Notes under the pieces: model-generated
Databases searched by the model: none
What the model was told of the DNA's origin: nothing
The model's input: the letters and a program-made list of their open reading frames with translations, nothing else
In this document: positions 1 through 5,123 of the stretch, in pieces
How the letters are laid out: each line of letters opens with the position of its first letter
How positions within the stretch are numbered: position 1 is the first letter of the stretch
NCBI GenBank assembly: GCA_028717985.1
Contig: JAQUMS010000116.1
Location: 1-5,278, forward strand
Length of the DNA stretch: 5,278 nt
Direction: 5' to 3'
Source: Candidatus Omnitrophota bacterium
GTDB lineage: Bacteria; Omnitrophota; Gorgyraeia; Gygaellales; Profunditerraquicolaceae
Made by a program: the position numbers and the translations under genes

Positions 1-1
1 T

Positions 2-865
2 GAATTTTCATATCCCGCTGACGCCAAAGCCCAGATAAAAGAAGGTATTCGTCTTTATAAATCAATTTTCGGGGAAATTCCCGCGGGGATGTGGCCGTCT
101 GAAGAATCGGTAAGCGAACATGTGGTTCCACTATTCATCCAGGCCGGCATTAAGTGGATTGTTGCCGACGAGGCTATTTTATTTAAATCGCTGAAATCTA
201 AAAAACGCGACACAAAAATTTTATACCAGCCGCATCTTTTGAAAAGAAAAGACGGGGAAGTGGCGATCGTATTCCGCGACAGGAATTTATCCGACCTGAT
301 AGGTTTTTCGTATTTTAACTGGCGGGCGGAAGACGCGGTCAATAATTTTATGGGGCATCTGGAAAATATCAGCAAAGCGTTTAAAGGGGAGGATACCCTT
401 GTTACCGTGGCTATGGACGGGGAAAACGCCTGGGAATATTTTTCCAACGACGGGCATGATTTTCTGGATCTGTTATACAGGCGTTTATCAGAATCAACAT
501 TTGTAAAAACAGTTACGGTTAAAGAATATCTGGAAACGCATCATCCCAAACATACTATCAAAAGGCTTGCCGCCGGTTCCTGGATTTACGCGGAATTCGC
601 GAAATGGATAGGCAACCCATATAAAAATAAAGCGTGGGAATACCTGGCGGAGGCCCGCCGGGTATTGGAGTCATGTAAACACACGATCCCCAATCCGGAG
701 CTCGCGTTTAAACAGATGTATATCGCTGAAGGGAGCGATTGGTTTTGGTGGTATGGCGATAACCAGGCTGACTTTGACCGTCTTTTTCGCATGCATCTGT
801 CAAATCTTTATACATTAATGCAAAAGCCGATCCCGGAATATTTGAAATACCCCTTAAATCCGTAA
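2..865 (+). CDS. GH57 family glycoside hydrolase / alpha-glucan enzyme, C-terminal part (5' end outside window)
   Basis: The frame is open from base 2 to the TAA at 863-865 (287 visible residues), so the N-terminal half lies upstream. Three GH57 conserved regions are visible. GMWPSEESVSE lies near residues 29-39, and its Glu34 (codon 101-103) aligns with the family's catalytic nucleophile. MDGENAWEYF lies near 138-147, and its Asp139 (codon 416-418) aligns with the general acid/base. AEGSDWFWWYGD lies near 242-253 and is typical of bacterial members of the amylase/pullulanase-like branch (COG1449). GH57 enzymes hydrolyse or transfer alpha-glucan chains by a retaining mechanism. The exact activity (amylase, 4-alpha-glucanotransferase, branching) cannot be told from this part. 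No C-terminal binding module follows; the protein ends about 30 residues after the aromatic motif. The family call is firm because both catalytic residues are in conserved context. A strong inverted repeat starts 3 bp after the stop, and the next gene appears to have its own promoter. Confidence 0.9.
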   Translation, partial: EFSYPADAKAQIKEGIRLYKSIFGEIPAGMWPSEESVSEHVVPLFIQAGIKWIVADEAILFKSLKSKKRDTKILYQPHLLKRKDGEVAIVFRDRNLSDLIGFSYFNWRAEDAVNNFMGHLENISKAFKGEDTLVTVAMDGENAWEYFSNDGHDFLDLLYRRLSESTFVKTVTVKEYLETHHPKHTIKRLAAGSWIYAEFAKWIGNPYKNKAWEYLAEARRVLESCKHTIPNPELAFKQMYIAEGSDWFWWYGDNQADFDRLFRMHLSNLYTLMQKPIPEYLKYPLNP

Positions 866-867
866 TA

Positions 868-936
868 TCACCGTGTTTCCACTCCGGGAGTGGGACAAAC
901 AAAACCTGTCCCACTCCCGGAGTGGAAACACGGTGA
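868..936. repeat. Intergenic inverted repeat, copy 1 (REP/BIME-like)
   Basis: This is a perfect inverted repeat with 30-bp arms (868-897 and 907-936) and a 9-nt loop (aacaaaacc). Each arm contains the 19-mer TGTCCCACTCCCGGAGTGG, reversed at 879-897 and forward at 907-925. The 19-mer holds a 15-bp odd palindrome, CCACTCC-C-GGAGTGG, so each arm could also fold on itself. The outer stem (CACCGTGTTT paired with AAACACGGTG) is specific to this copy. It begins 3 bp after the GH57 stop and ends 29 bp before the -35 hexamer of the next promoter. No T-run follows on either strand, so it is not a standard intrinsic terminator. It may still stabilise a 3' end or block read-through. Confidence 0.95.
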
Positions 937-965
937 ACTGCGAGCTAATTTACTTATATATCTTC

Positions 966-994
966 TTGACAGAGAAGGCTTTTTGTGTTAAAAA
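966..994 (+). promoter_or_regulatory. Candidate sigma70-type promoter of the 1001-4696 operon
   Basis: A perfect -35 hexamer TTGACA (966-971) is followed by a 17-bp spacer, an extended -10 TG at 986-987 and the hexamer TAAAAA (989-994; 4 of 6 to TATAAT, lacking the final T). Transcription would be expected to start about 7 nt after the -10, near base 1001. That is the A of the ATG of the next gene, which has no Shine-Dalgarno, so the mRNA may be leaderless. The weak -10 is the main reason for caution. Confidence 0.5.
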
Positions 995-1000
995 TTGAAC

Positions 1001-1567
1001 ATGGAAAAAAATGAAATATACGACCATTTAGCTCAAATTTATCTTGATACACCTTTAAAAAGAAAACGGCCTATGCCGAGGATATATACCAATATTTTTA
1101 AACGGCTTTTTTTTATCAGCCTTGCCGGTATCGTAATATTATCTTTGGTTTTGTTCTACGCGCTCCATAGTCACAGGATCGCCACGACGCAGACAACTCT
1201 GGGTTTCTCGTCGGGAATATCGAAAATCGACTTTAATCTTGATTCCGCGAAAACACAAAGTTTTATCATTAATCTCAACAATCTTGATGTGGCGAAATTC
1301 AAAAACCTTTCCTTTTCCCTCCGTAAGCAAAATTCAAAAGATACTGTTTCCATCAAAGTAGAAATGGCTAATGCTTTCAAAGAGAAGTCGGAAGTTTATA
1401 TTACCAATATCCCTTCCAGCTGGAAAGATTATAAAATAAAGCTTTCCGATTTTAATAAAATCAGCGATTGGGCTCAGATGGAATCGCTGTCATTTATTGT
1501 AGAAGAGTGGAATACCCGAGAGAATTCCGGTTCTATTTTTATCGACAATATCACTCTTTCGATGTAA
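1001..1567 (+). CDS. Hypothetical membrane-anchored protein with a jelly-roll (CBM-like) extracytoplasmic domain
   Basis: This 188-residue protein has three parts. A basic cytoplasmic N-terminus (1-35; it opens MEKNEIYDHLAQIYLD and then has a KRKR cluster) precedes one strongly hydrophobic segment (about 36-55), followed by a soluble domain to the end. The charge pattern places the C-terminus outside the membrane. The domain's tail resembles the last strands of galactose-binding/CBM-type jelly rolls: YKIKLSDFNKISDW, then SLSFIVEEW, then SGSIFIDNITL. This is a fold resemblance only, and no ligand or catalytic residues can be assigned. I chose ATG 1001 over the in-frame TTG at 995. Neither has a ribosome binding site (GAGAAGG at 972-978 is too far), but the predicted transcript start falls on 1001. 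It is the first gene of the presumed operon, 68 bp ahead of the ParA-CBM48 gene. An envelope glycan-binding or tethering role is inference from context. Confidence 0.75.
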   Translation: MEKNEIYDHLAQIYLDTPLKRKRPMPRIYTNIFKRLFFISLAGIVILSLVLFYALHSHRIATTQTTLGFSSGISKIDFNLDSAKTQSFIINLNNLDVAKFKNLSFSLRKQNSKDTVSIKVEMANAFKEKSEVYITNIPSSWKDYKIKLSDFNKISDWAQMESLSFIVEEWNTRENSGSIFIDNITLSM

Positions 1568-1623
1568 CTGTTTTTCCTGGGTGACGAGGCACTTAAATCT
1601 AAAACGGTACGCTGATCGTAAAC

Positions 1624-1630
1624 GGAGGAG
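1624..1630 (+). promoter_or_regulatory. Shine-Dalgarno of the ParA-CBM48 gene
   Basis: GGAGGAG lies 5 nt before the ATG at 1636. It is close to the anti-SD optimum and fixes this start. Its strength contrasts with the absence of any such site before the first gene of the operon. Confidence 0.85.
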
Positions 1631-1635
1631 AACGA

Positions 1636-2847
1636 ATGCGAATTATCTCAATAACCAACCAAAAGGGCGGTTGCGGTAAAACAACAACAGCTGTTAATCT
1701 TGCAGCGAGCCTCGCGCAAAATAATAAAAAAGTTCTCGTAATTGATCTTGATCCCCAGGCCCACGCCACATTAGGTTTGAATATTAAAGCCGACTTCAGT
1801 ATTTACGACGTTTTATCAAAATTGACTCACCGTAAAACAAAACTTCAGAATATCATTAAGAATGTGGACGTGAATTTCGATATCGCCCCTTCAAGTATTA
1901 TTTTAAGCACCCTCGAGCAGGAATTGGCAGGTGAGATCGGCAGAGAATCCCGCGTTTGGGATACGTTAAGCGAATTTAAAAACGTGTATGATTATATCCT
2001 TATTGATTGTCCGCCGAACCTTGGTATTTTGACGATCAATGCTATCCGTGCGTCGCAGTCGGTCATAATTCCCGTCGAGGCAAGCAGATTTTCCCTCGAA
2101 GGGTTAAACCAGTTAAAAGAAATCGTCAAACTGGTCAGGGACCGTCTGGACCATGTCGTTGATTTTAAGGTGCTTGTGGTTAATTTCGATTCCCGGCTTC
2201 GACATTCTTTTACCATGCTTGATAAAATCAAAGAGACGTTCAAGGACAAAATTTTCGATACCATCATTCACGTCAATGTCCGGCTAAAAGAAGCGCAGAA
2301 TCAGGGTACGCATATTTTTAGTTACGACAAGTATTGCCGCGGCGCCAAGGATTATTACAGCCTTTCCCGTGAGATTATTACTGTTGACGAAAAGATCGCG
2401 AAACCCGCGGCTGTCCTTCACGCGACTGTTTCCCATTCCCAAACTCCGGTTCACGCGCAGGCACCGTCCGCTCCTGCCGCTCCAACGCATACCGCACCGG
2501 TGATGACGAAAAAAGTTGAAAAAGAGACAGCGATGCCTGATTTAAACGCGAAAATGCAGGAAATGATAAAAGAACATATGCCGAAAATGCCGGAAGTCGT
2601 TTTTAAGGTCGCCGCGCCTGAGGCAAAAGAAGTTTATGTCGCGGGAGAATTCAATAACTGGCAGTTAGATGATAACAGCCGGATGGTTCGCCAGAATGAC
2701 GCATGGGTAAAAAAGGTCACCTTGAAACCCGGCGCGTACCGGTATCGTTTTGTGTTAGATGGTAACTGGACAGAAGATCCCGTGAATCCAAAAAAAGCTA
2801 TGAATCCATTTGGGCAGGAAGATTCATTAGTGGAAATTAATGGGTAG
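1636..2847 (+). CDS. ParA/MinD-type ATPase fused to a C-terminal CBM48 (AMPK-type glycogen-binding) domain
   Basis: The 403-residue protein has three parts. Residues 1-250 are a complete ParA ATPase. It has the deviant Walker A KGGCGKTTT with signature Lys10 and P-loop Lys15, Walker A' DLDPQ with Asp39 at the hydrolysis position, Walker B YILIDCPP with Asp124, and the usual ParA tail (VRLKEA, then SYDKYCRGAKDY). Residues about 251-320 form a linker rich in Pro, Ala, His and Thr that ends in a Met/Lys/Glu helix-like stretch. Residues 321-403 match the AMPK beta glycogen-binding domain (EVYVAGEFNNW, then YRYRFVLDGNW). Trp342 and Trp378 align with the two glycogen-stacking tryptophans; the lysine position is Arg and the loop Leu is Phe392. 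ParA proteins dimerise on ATP, bind DNA non-specifically and position cargo; CBM48-type domains bind alpha-glucans. I infer a cytoplasmic ATPase acting on glycogen-like granules. No ParB homologue is in the window, so plasmid or chromosome partition is less likely. The next gene starts 29 bp on. Confidence 0.93.
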   Translation: MRIISITNQKGGCGKTTTAVNLAASLAQNNKKVLVIDLDPQAHATLGLNIKADFSIYDVLSKLTHRKTKLQNIIKNVDVNFDIAPSSIILSTLEQELAGEIGRESRVWDTLSEFKNVYDYILIDCPPNLGILTINAIRASQSVIIPVEASRFSLEGLNQLKEIVKLVRDRLDHVVDFKVLVVNFDSRLRHSFTMLDKIKETFKDKIFDTIIHVNVRLKEAQNQGTHIFSYDKYCRGAKDYYSLSREIITVDEKIAKPAAVLHATVSHSQTPVHAQAPSAPAAPTHTAPVMTKKVEKETAMPDLNAKMQEMIKEHMPKMPEVVFKVAAPEAKEVYVAGEFNNWQLDDNSRMVRQNDAWVKKVTLKPGAYRYRFVLDGNWTEDPVNPKKAMNPFGQEDSLVEING

Positions 2848-2876
2848 GTCGAAGGATGAAGTAAGAGGGTGCCGCT

Positions 2877-3296
2877 ATGAAAAAAAAGGCTTTGGCAAAA
2901 AAAAAGAGCACGGTTAAAAAGGTTATAAAGAAGAAACCTGCTAAAGCAGTAAAGCCGGCGGCGAAAAAGAAGCCTGTTCTCAAGAAAAAACTCCCTATCC
3001 GGGCTTCAAAAAAGCCCGTTAAAAAGGCCGTAAAGGCCCCAAGGCGCGAAGAGGGGGTATTAATAGGCGATATTACCCATTATTTCCCGAAAGTAAGGGC
3101 AGCAGTAGTTAAAGTTAAAGCCCCACTTTCTGTTGGTGATACAATTAAAATTAAAGGCAAACACACAGATTTTACTCAGTCCGTTTCTTCTCTGCAGATC
3201 GATTGCTCTTCCATCACGCTGGCGAAAAAGGGAGACGAAATCGGCCTTCTGGTTGAATCGCGAGTCAGAGAAAAAGACGAAATTTATAGATTGTGA
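2877..3296 (+). CDS. Lysine-rich protein with EF-Tu domain-2-like beta-barrel (translation elongation factor-like)
   Basis: This 139-residue protein is bipartite. Residues 1-57 are a low-complexity Lys/Ala/Pro tail with 24 lysines, resembling histone H1 C-terminal tails and likely to bind nucleic acid or other polyanions. Residues 60-139 match the small stand-alone family of translation-factor domain-2-like barrels: IGDITHYFPKVRAAVVKV, then LSVGDTIKIKGKHTDF, then a closing GLLVESRVREKDEIYRL. Those proteins lack the GTPase domain, and their biochemical role is not established to my knowledge. ATG 2877 has GAGGG at 2865-2869, 7 nt upstream. The first codons hold A8 and A9 tracts (2880-2887, 2897-2905) that could cause slippage. 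It lies between the ParA fusion and glmM in tight spacing, and its stop is overlapped by the possible GTG start of glmM, implying co-translation. The family call is good; the function is unknown. Confidence 0.82.
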   Translation: MKKKALAKKKSTVKKVIKKKPAKAVKPAAKKKPVLKKKLPIRASKKPVKKAVKAPRREEGVLIGDITHYFPKVRAAVVKVKAPLSVGDTIKIKGKHTDFTQSVSSLQIDCSSITLAKKGDEIGLLVESRVREKDEIYRL

Positions 3297-4696
3297 AAAA
3301 AAAGACATCCAAGAAGAAAATGCTTCCAGCGAAAGAAAAATTATTCGGGACTGACGGAATTAGGGGGACGCCCGGCGTCTATCCATTGACCGAAGGTATG
3401 ATCGTAAAGATCGCCCGGGCAATAGCTGATTTCGTGGTCTCAAGTAAAAAAACCGGCAAAACAAAAATTGTTATCGGTAAAGACACCCGTACCAGCGGGG
3501 ACCAAATAGAAAATATTCTTGCCCACACAATCAGCGTTTCGGGCGTGGATGTTTATCTTGCCGGGACAATCACCACTCCTGGTCTTTCCTTTATGGTAAA
3601 GACCCTCTCGTGTGACATGGGGATCATGATTTCCGCGTCGCACAACAAAGCCGCCGACAACGGCATCAAACTTTTTAATTCCGATGGTCTTAAACTTTCT
3701 CCTAAAGAAGAAGAGTGTATAGAAGACGATATTTTCTGCAATCTCGGCCCGTCGCACTGCGCTACTGTTTTTATACAGTCGAGGTCAAAAGGGGATATCA
3801 AAAAAGTTAAAAACACCTGCGAAAAATATATTCAGTTTCTCTCGGCAACACTCCATGGAACAGATTTAAAAGGAGTAAAAGTCGCGTTAGATTGCGCCTG
3901 GGGAGCGGCGTCTCCATTTGCGAGAAAACTTTTCCGCAAATTAGGGGCCAAAGTAGATTCGATCCACGATACTCCTTCGGGAGAAAATATAAATGAAGGG
4001 GGAGCTGTTCATCCGGCATTATTGCGAGAATTAGTTCTTACGTCCAAATCGGATATAGGCGTTGCTGTGGATGGTGATGGCGATAGAGGGATTGTTGTTG
4101 ATGAAACCGGTCATATCCTTGACGGCGACTGTATTATAGCGATTATAGCTAACCATTGGCTGGAGAAGGATAAGCTGCCTCAGAAGGCGGTTGTAGGCAC
4201 GGTAATGAGCAATTATGGGCTTAAGGTTGCCCTGGAACGACACGGTTGTAAACTGATTTGCACGAGTGTCGGGGACAAGCACGTTATTGAAGCCTTAATA
4301 AAACACCGTCTGGTTTTGGGCGGGGAACAGTCCGGGCATATAATTTTTATGGAACACCTTCCCGCGCCTGATGGTTTGCTTACTGCCTTGCAGATCATAA
4401 AGATAATGAAAGAAACAGGACTCCCTCTGAGTGATCTGGCAAAGACATTCTCCAGGTATCCCCAGACACTTATTAATATTAAGGTAAAAGAAAAGAAGCC
4501 TTTCGATGAAATTCCTTCCTTAAGCGCCAAAGTCCGTGAATGTAATTCCCGCCTGAAAGATGAAGGCAGGATTCTGCTCAGGTATTCCGGGACTGAAACC
4601 CTTGCCCGCGTAATGGTGGAAGGCAAGCAAAAAGACCTCGTGGAATCCATTGCCGGCGACCTTGCCAGTATTATTAAGGAAGATATAGGAATATAA
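3293..4696 (+). CDS. glmM: Phosphoglucosamine mutase GlmM (alpha-D-phosphohexomutase family)
   Basis: GlmM converts glucosamine-6-phosphate to glucosamine-1-phosphate in the cytoplasm, feeding UDP-GlcNAc for peptidoglycan and other glycans. All four family signatures are present: LFGTDGIRG (17-25), the phosphoserine loop ISASHN with Ser116, the metal loop DGDGDR (260-265), and sugar-binding GGEQSGHI (343-350). A phosphate-binding loop RYSGTE (430-435) follows. The GEQSGHIIF and DGLLTALQ context favours GlmM over phosphomannomutase or phosphoglucomutase. The phosphate loop has Tyr where RPSGTEP has Pro, and Thr follows the Glu; Lys119 follows SASHN where Pro is usual. The GTG at 3293 overlaps the previous stop as GTGA and gives 467 residues with a Lys-rich extension. 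An in-frame ATG at 3320 gives 458, nearer the family's usual 445-450. Neither has a clear SD, so the start is open. It is the last gene of the operon, 9 bp before inverted repeat copy 2. Confidence 0.9.
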   Translation: MKKKTSKKKMLPAKEKLFGTDGIRGTPGVYPLTEGMIVKIARAIADFVVSSKKTGKTKIVIGKDTRTSGDQIENILAHTISVSGVDVYLAGTITTPGLSFMVKTLSCDMGIMISASHNKAADNGIKLFNSDGLKLSPKEEECIEDDIFCNLGPSHCATVFIQSRSKGDIKKVKNTCEKYIQFLSATLHGTDLKGVKVALDCAWGAASPFARKLFRKLGAKVDSIHDTPSGENINEGGAVHPALLRELVLTSKSDIGVAVDGDGDRGIVVDETGHILDGDCIIAIIANHWLEKDKLPQKAVVGTVMSNYGLKVALERHGCKLICTSVGDKHVIEALIKHRLVLGGEQSGHIIFMEHLPAPDGLLTALQIIKIMKETGLPLSDLAKTFSRYPQTLINIKVKEKKPFDEIPSLSAKVRECNSRLKDEGRILLRYSGTETLARVMVEGKQKDLVESIAGDLASIIKEDIGI

Positions 4697-4705
4697 TACC
4701 GCCCC

Positions 4706-4770
4706 ACCTTGTCCCACTCCCGGAGTGGTACAAAGCTAAAACCTGTACCACTCCGGGAGTGGGACAAGGT
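4706..4770. repeat. Intergenic inverted repeat, copy 2 (REP/BIME-like, opposite unit arrangement)
   Basis: A perfect inverted repeat with 27-bp arms (4706-4732 and 4744-4770) and an 11-nt loop (aagctaaaacc). The 19-mer TGTCCCACTCCCGGAGTGG is forward at 4710-4728 and reverse at 4748-4766, the opposite order to copies 1 and 3. Here the loop-proximal stem is TACA/TGTA instead of GACA/TGTC, and both sides changed together. It sits 9 bp past the glmM stop. There is no T-run, so it is not a canonical terminator, although it may shape the 3' end of the operon mRNA. Confidence 0.95.
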
Positions 4771-4806
4771 AAGCAAAATGTTTCCCGTATGCAGTTCTGT
4801 TGTTAT

Positions 4807-4835
4807 TTGTCAACATTACGAATTAACCCTATAAA
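4807..4835 (+). promoter_or_regulatory. Candidate sigma70 promoter (TTGTCA-17-TATAAA)
   Basis: TTGTCA (4807-4812, 5 of 6) and TATAAA (4830-4835, 5 of 6) are separated by exactly 17 bp. Transcription would start near 4842. The first gene downstream is the LacI-family gene, about 390 nt away, so the product would be a long leader or a separate small RNA. The 12-bp palindrome at 4874-4885 would lie roughly at +33 to +44, where a repressor could act as a roadblock. Confidence 0.45.
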
Positions 4836-4873
4836 CATCAATCAGTTAAGGGTATTTGAGTAGTGGGTAGAAA

Positions 4874-4885
4874 GAAAGCGCTTTC
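4874..4885. promoter_or_regulatory. Perfect 12-bp palindrome GAAAGCGCTTTC, LacI/CcpA-type operator candidate
   Basis: GAAAGC and GCTTTC meet at a central CpG, the arrangement typical of LacI-family operators, where the hinge helix intercalates at the central CG. A LacI-family gene begins about 350 bp downstream, so autoregulation is plausible. The regulator could equally be encoded elsewhere. Only the sequence symmetry is seen here; binding is inference. Confidence 0.5.
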
Positions 4886-4986
4886 AAAAGTGTTGTTTTT
4901 TAGTAACATTCCCTCCGTGAGTAAACATCAGCCGCTTTAAAAATTTTATCCATTTTAACGTAACCGCTTTATTCCCAAAAGATAAG

Positions 4987-5014
4987 GTCAATTTATATCA
5001 TGCGATAAATTGAC
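4987..5014. promoter_or_regulatory. 28-bp dyad overlapping a -35 hexamer, operator candidate
   Basis: GTCAATTTAT (4987-4996) and ATAAATTGAC (5005-5014) form perfect 10-bp arms around an 8-bp centre that contains the palindrome CATG. The right arm covers most of the TTGACA at 5010-5015, so a dimeric protein bound here would compete with RNA polymerase. The left arm presents a similar TTGACC on the minus strand, but I found no convincing matching -10 there and no minus-strand gene. Confidence 0.5.
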
Positions 5015-5039
5015 AAGTTGGCATGGAAAATGCTCTATT
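5010..5039 (+). promoter_or_regulatory. Candidate promoter with perfect -35 (TTGACA)
   Basis: TTGACA at 5010-5015 is followed after 18 bp by TCTATT (5034-5039, 4 of 6 to TATAAT). The -35 is ideal but the -10 is weak. A transcript from here would carry inverted repeat copy 3 in a leader of about 185 nt before the LacI-family start. A further isolated -10-like TATACT (5060-5065, 5 of 6) has no good -35. Confidence 0.4.
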
Positions 5040-5075
5040 AGTATGTATCGTTACTTGGTTATACTAATTAAGACA

Positions 5076-5094
5076 GTCCTGGTAATACCTGGAC
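5076..5094. repeat. Imperfect dyad GTCCtGGT-aat-ACCtGGAC
   Basis: Two 8-bp arms (5076-5083 and 5087-5094) pair at 7 of 8 positions around a 3-bp centre. The site lies between the candidate promoter and inverted repeat copy 3 and could be a second regulator site or a small RNA hairpin. Its length is close to the level expected by chance. Confidence 0.3.
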
Positions 5095-5123
5095 ATATAT
5101 AGACATCACGGTTTTAGCTTTAT

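Noticed and set aside
372..384. AAAGCGTTTA inside the GH57 gene as a second LacI-type site
   Set aside because: It matches the operator-like palindrome only in part, has no dyad symmetry and is inside coding sequence.
868..936. Inverted repeats as standard Rho-independent terminators
   Set aside because: No T-run follows any of the three hairpins on either strand, and the 26-30 bp stems are much longer than usual terminator stems.
1636..2847. ParA gene as evidence for a plasmid or integrative element
   Set aside because: No parB, parS-like repeats, replication or integration genes are seen. The CBM48 fusion and metabolic neighbours argue for a chromosomal housekeeping or storage role.
868..4770. 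Copies 1 and 2 as terminal inverted repeats of a composite transposon
   Set aside because: There is no transposase or integrase in between, no target-site duplication is visible, and each copy is itself a closed hairpin. A third copy lies outside the unit.
4213..4776. Long antisense open frame opposite glmM (187 codons)
   Set aside because: It lies wholly against a clear conserved gene, shows no recognisable domain and has no supported start; it is a shadow of glmM codon structure.
4798..4815. TGTTG/CAACA hairpin near 4800
   Set aside because: The stem is only 5 bp with an 8-nt loop, and it overlaps the -35 of a candidate promoter; it is well within chance expectation.
4778..4834. 18-codon ORF after repeat copy 2
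   Set aside because: It has no Shine-Dalgarno and no leader-peptide pattern such as repeated regulatory codons or an attenuator hairpin.
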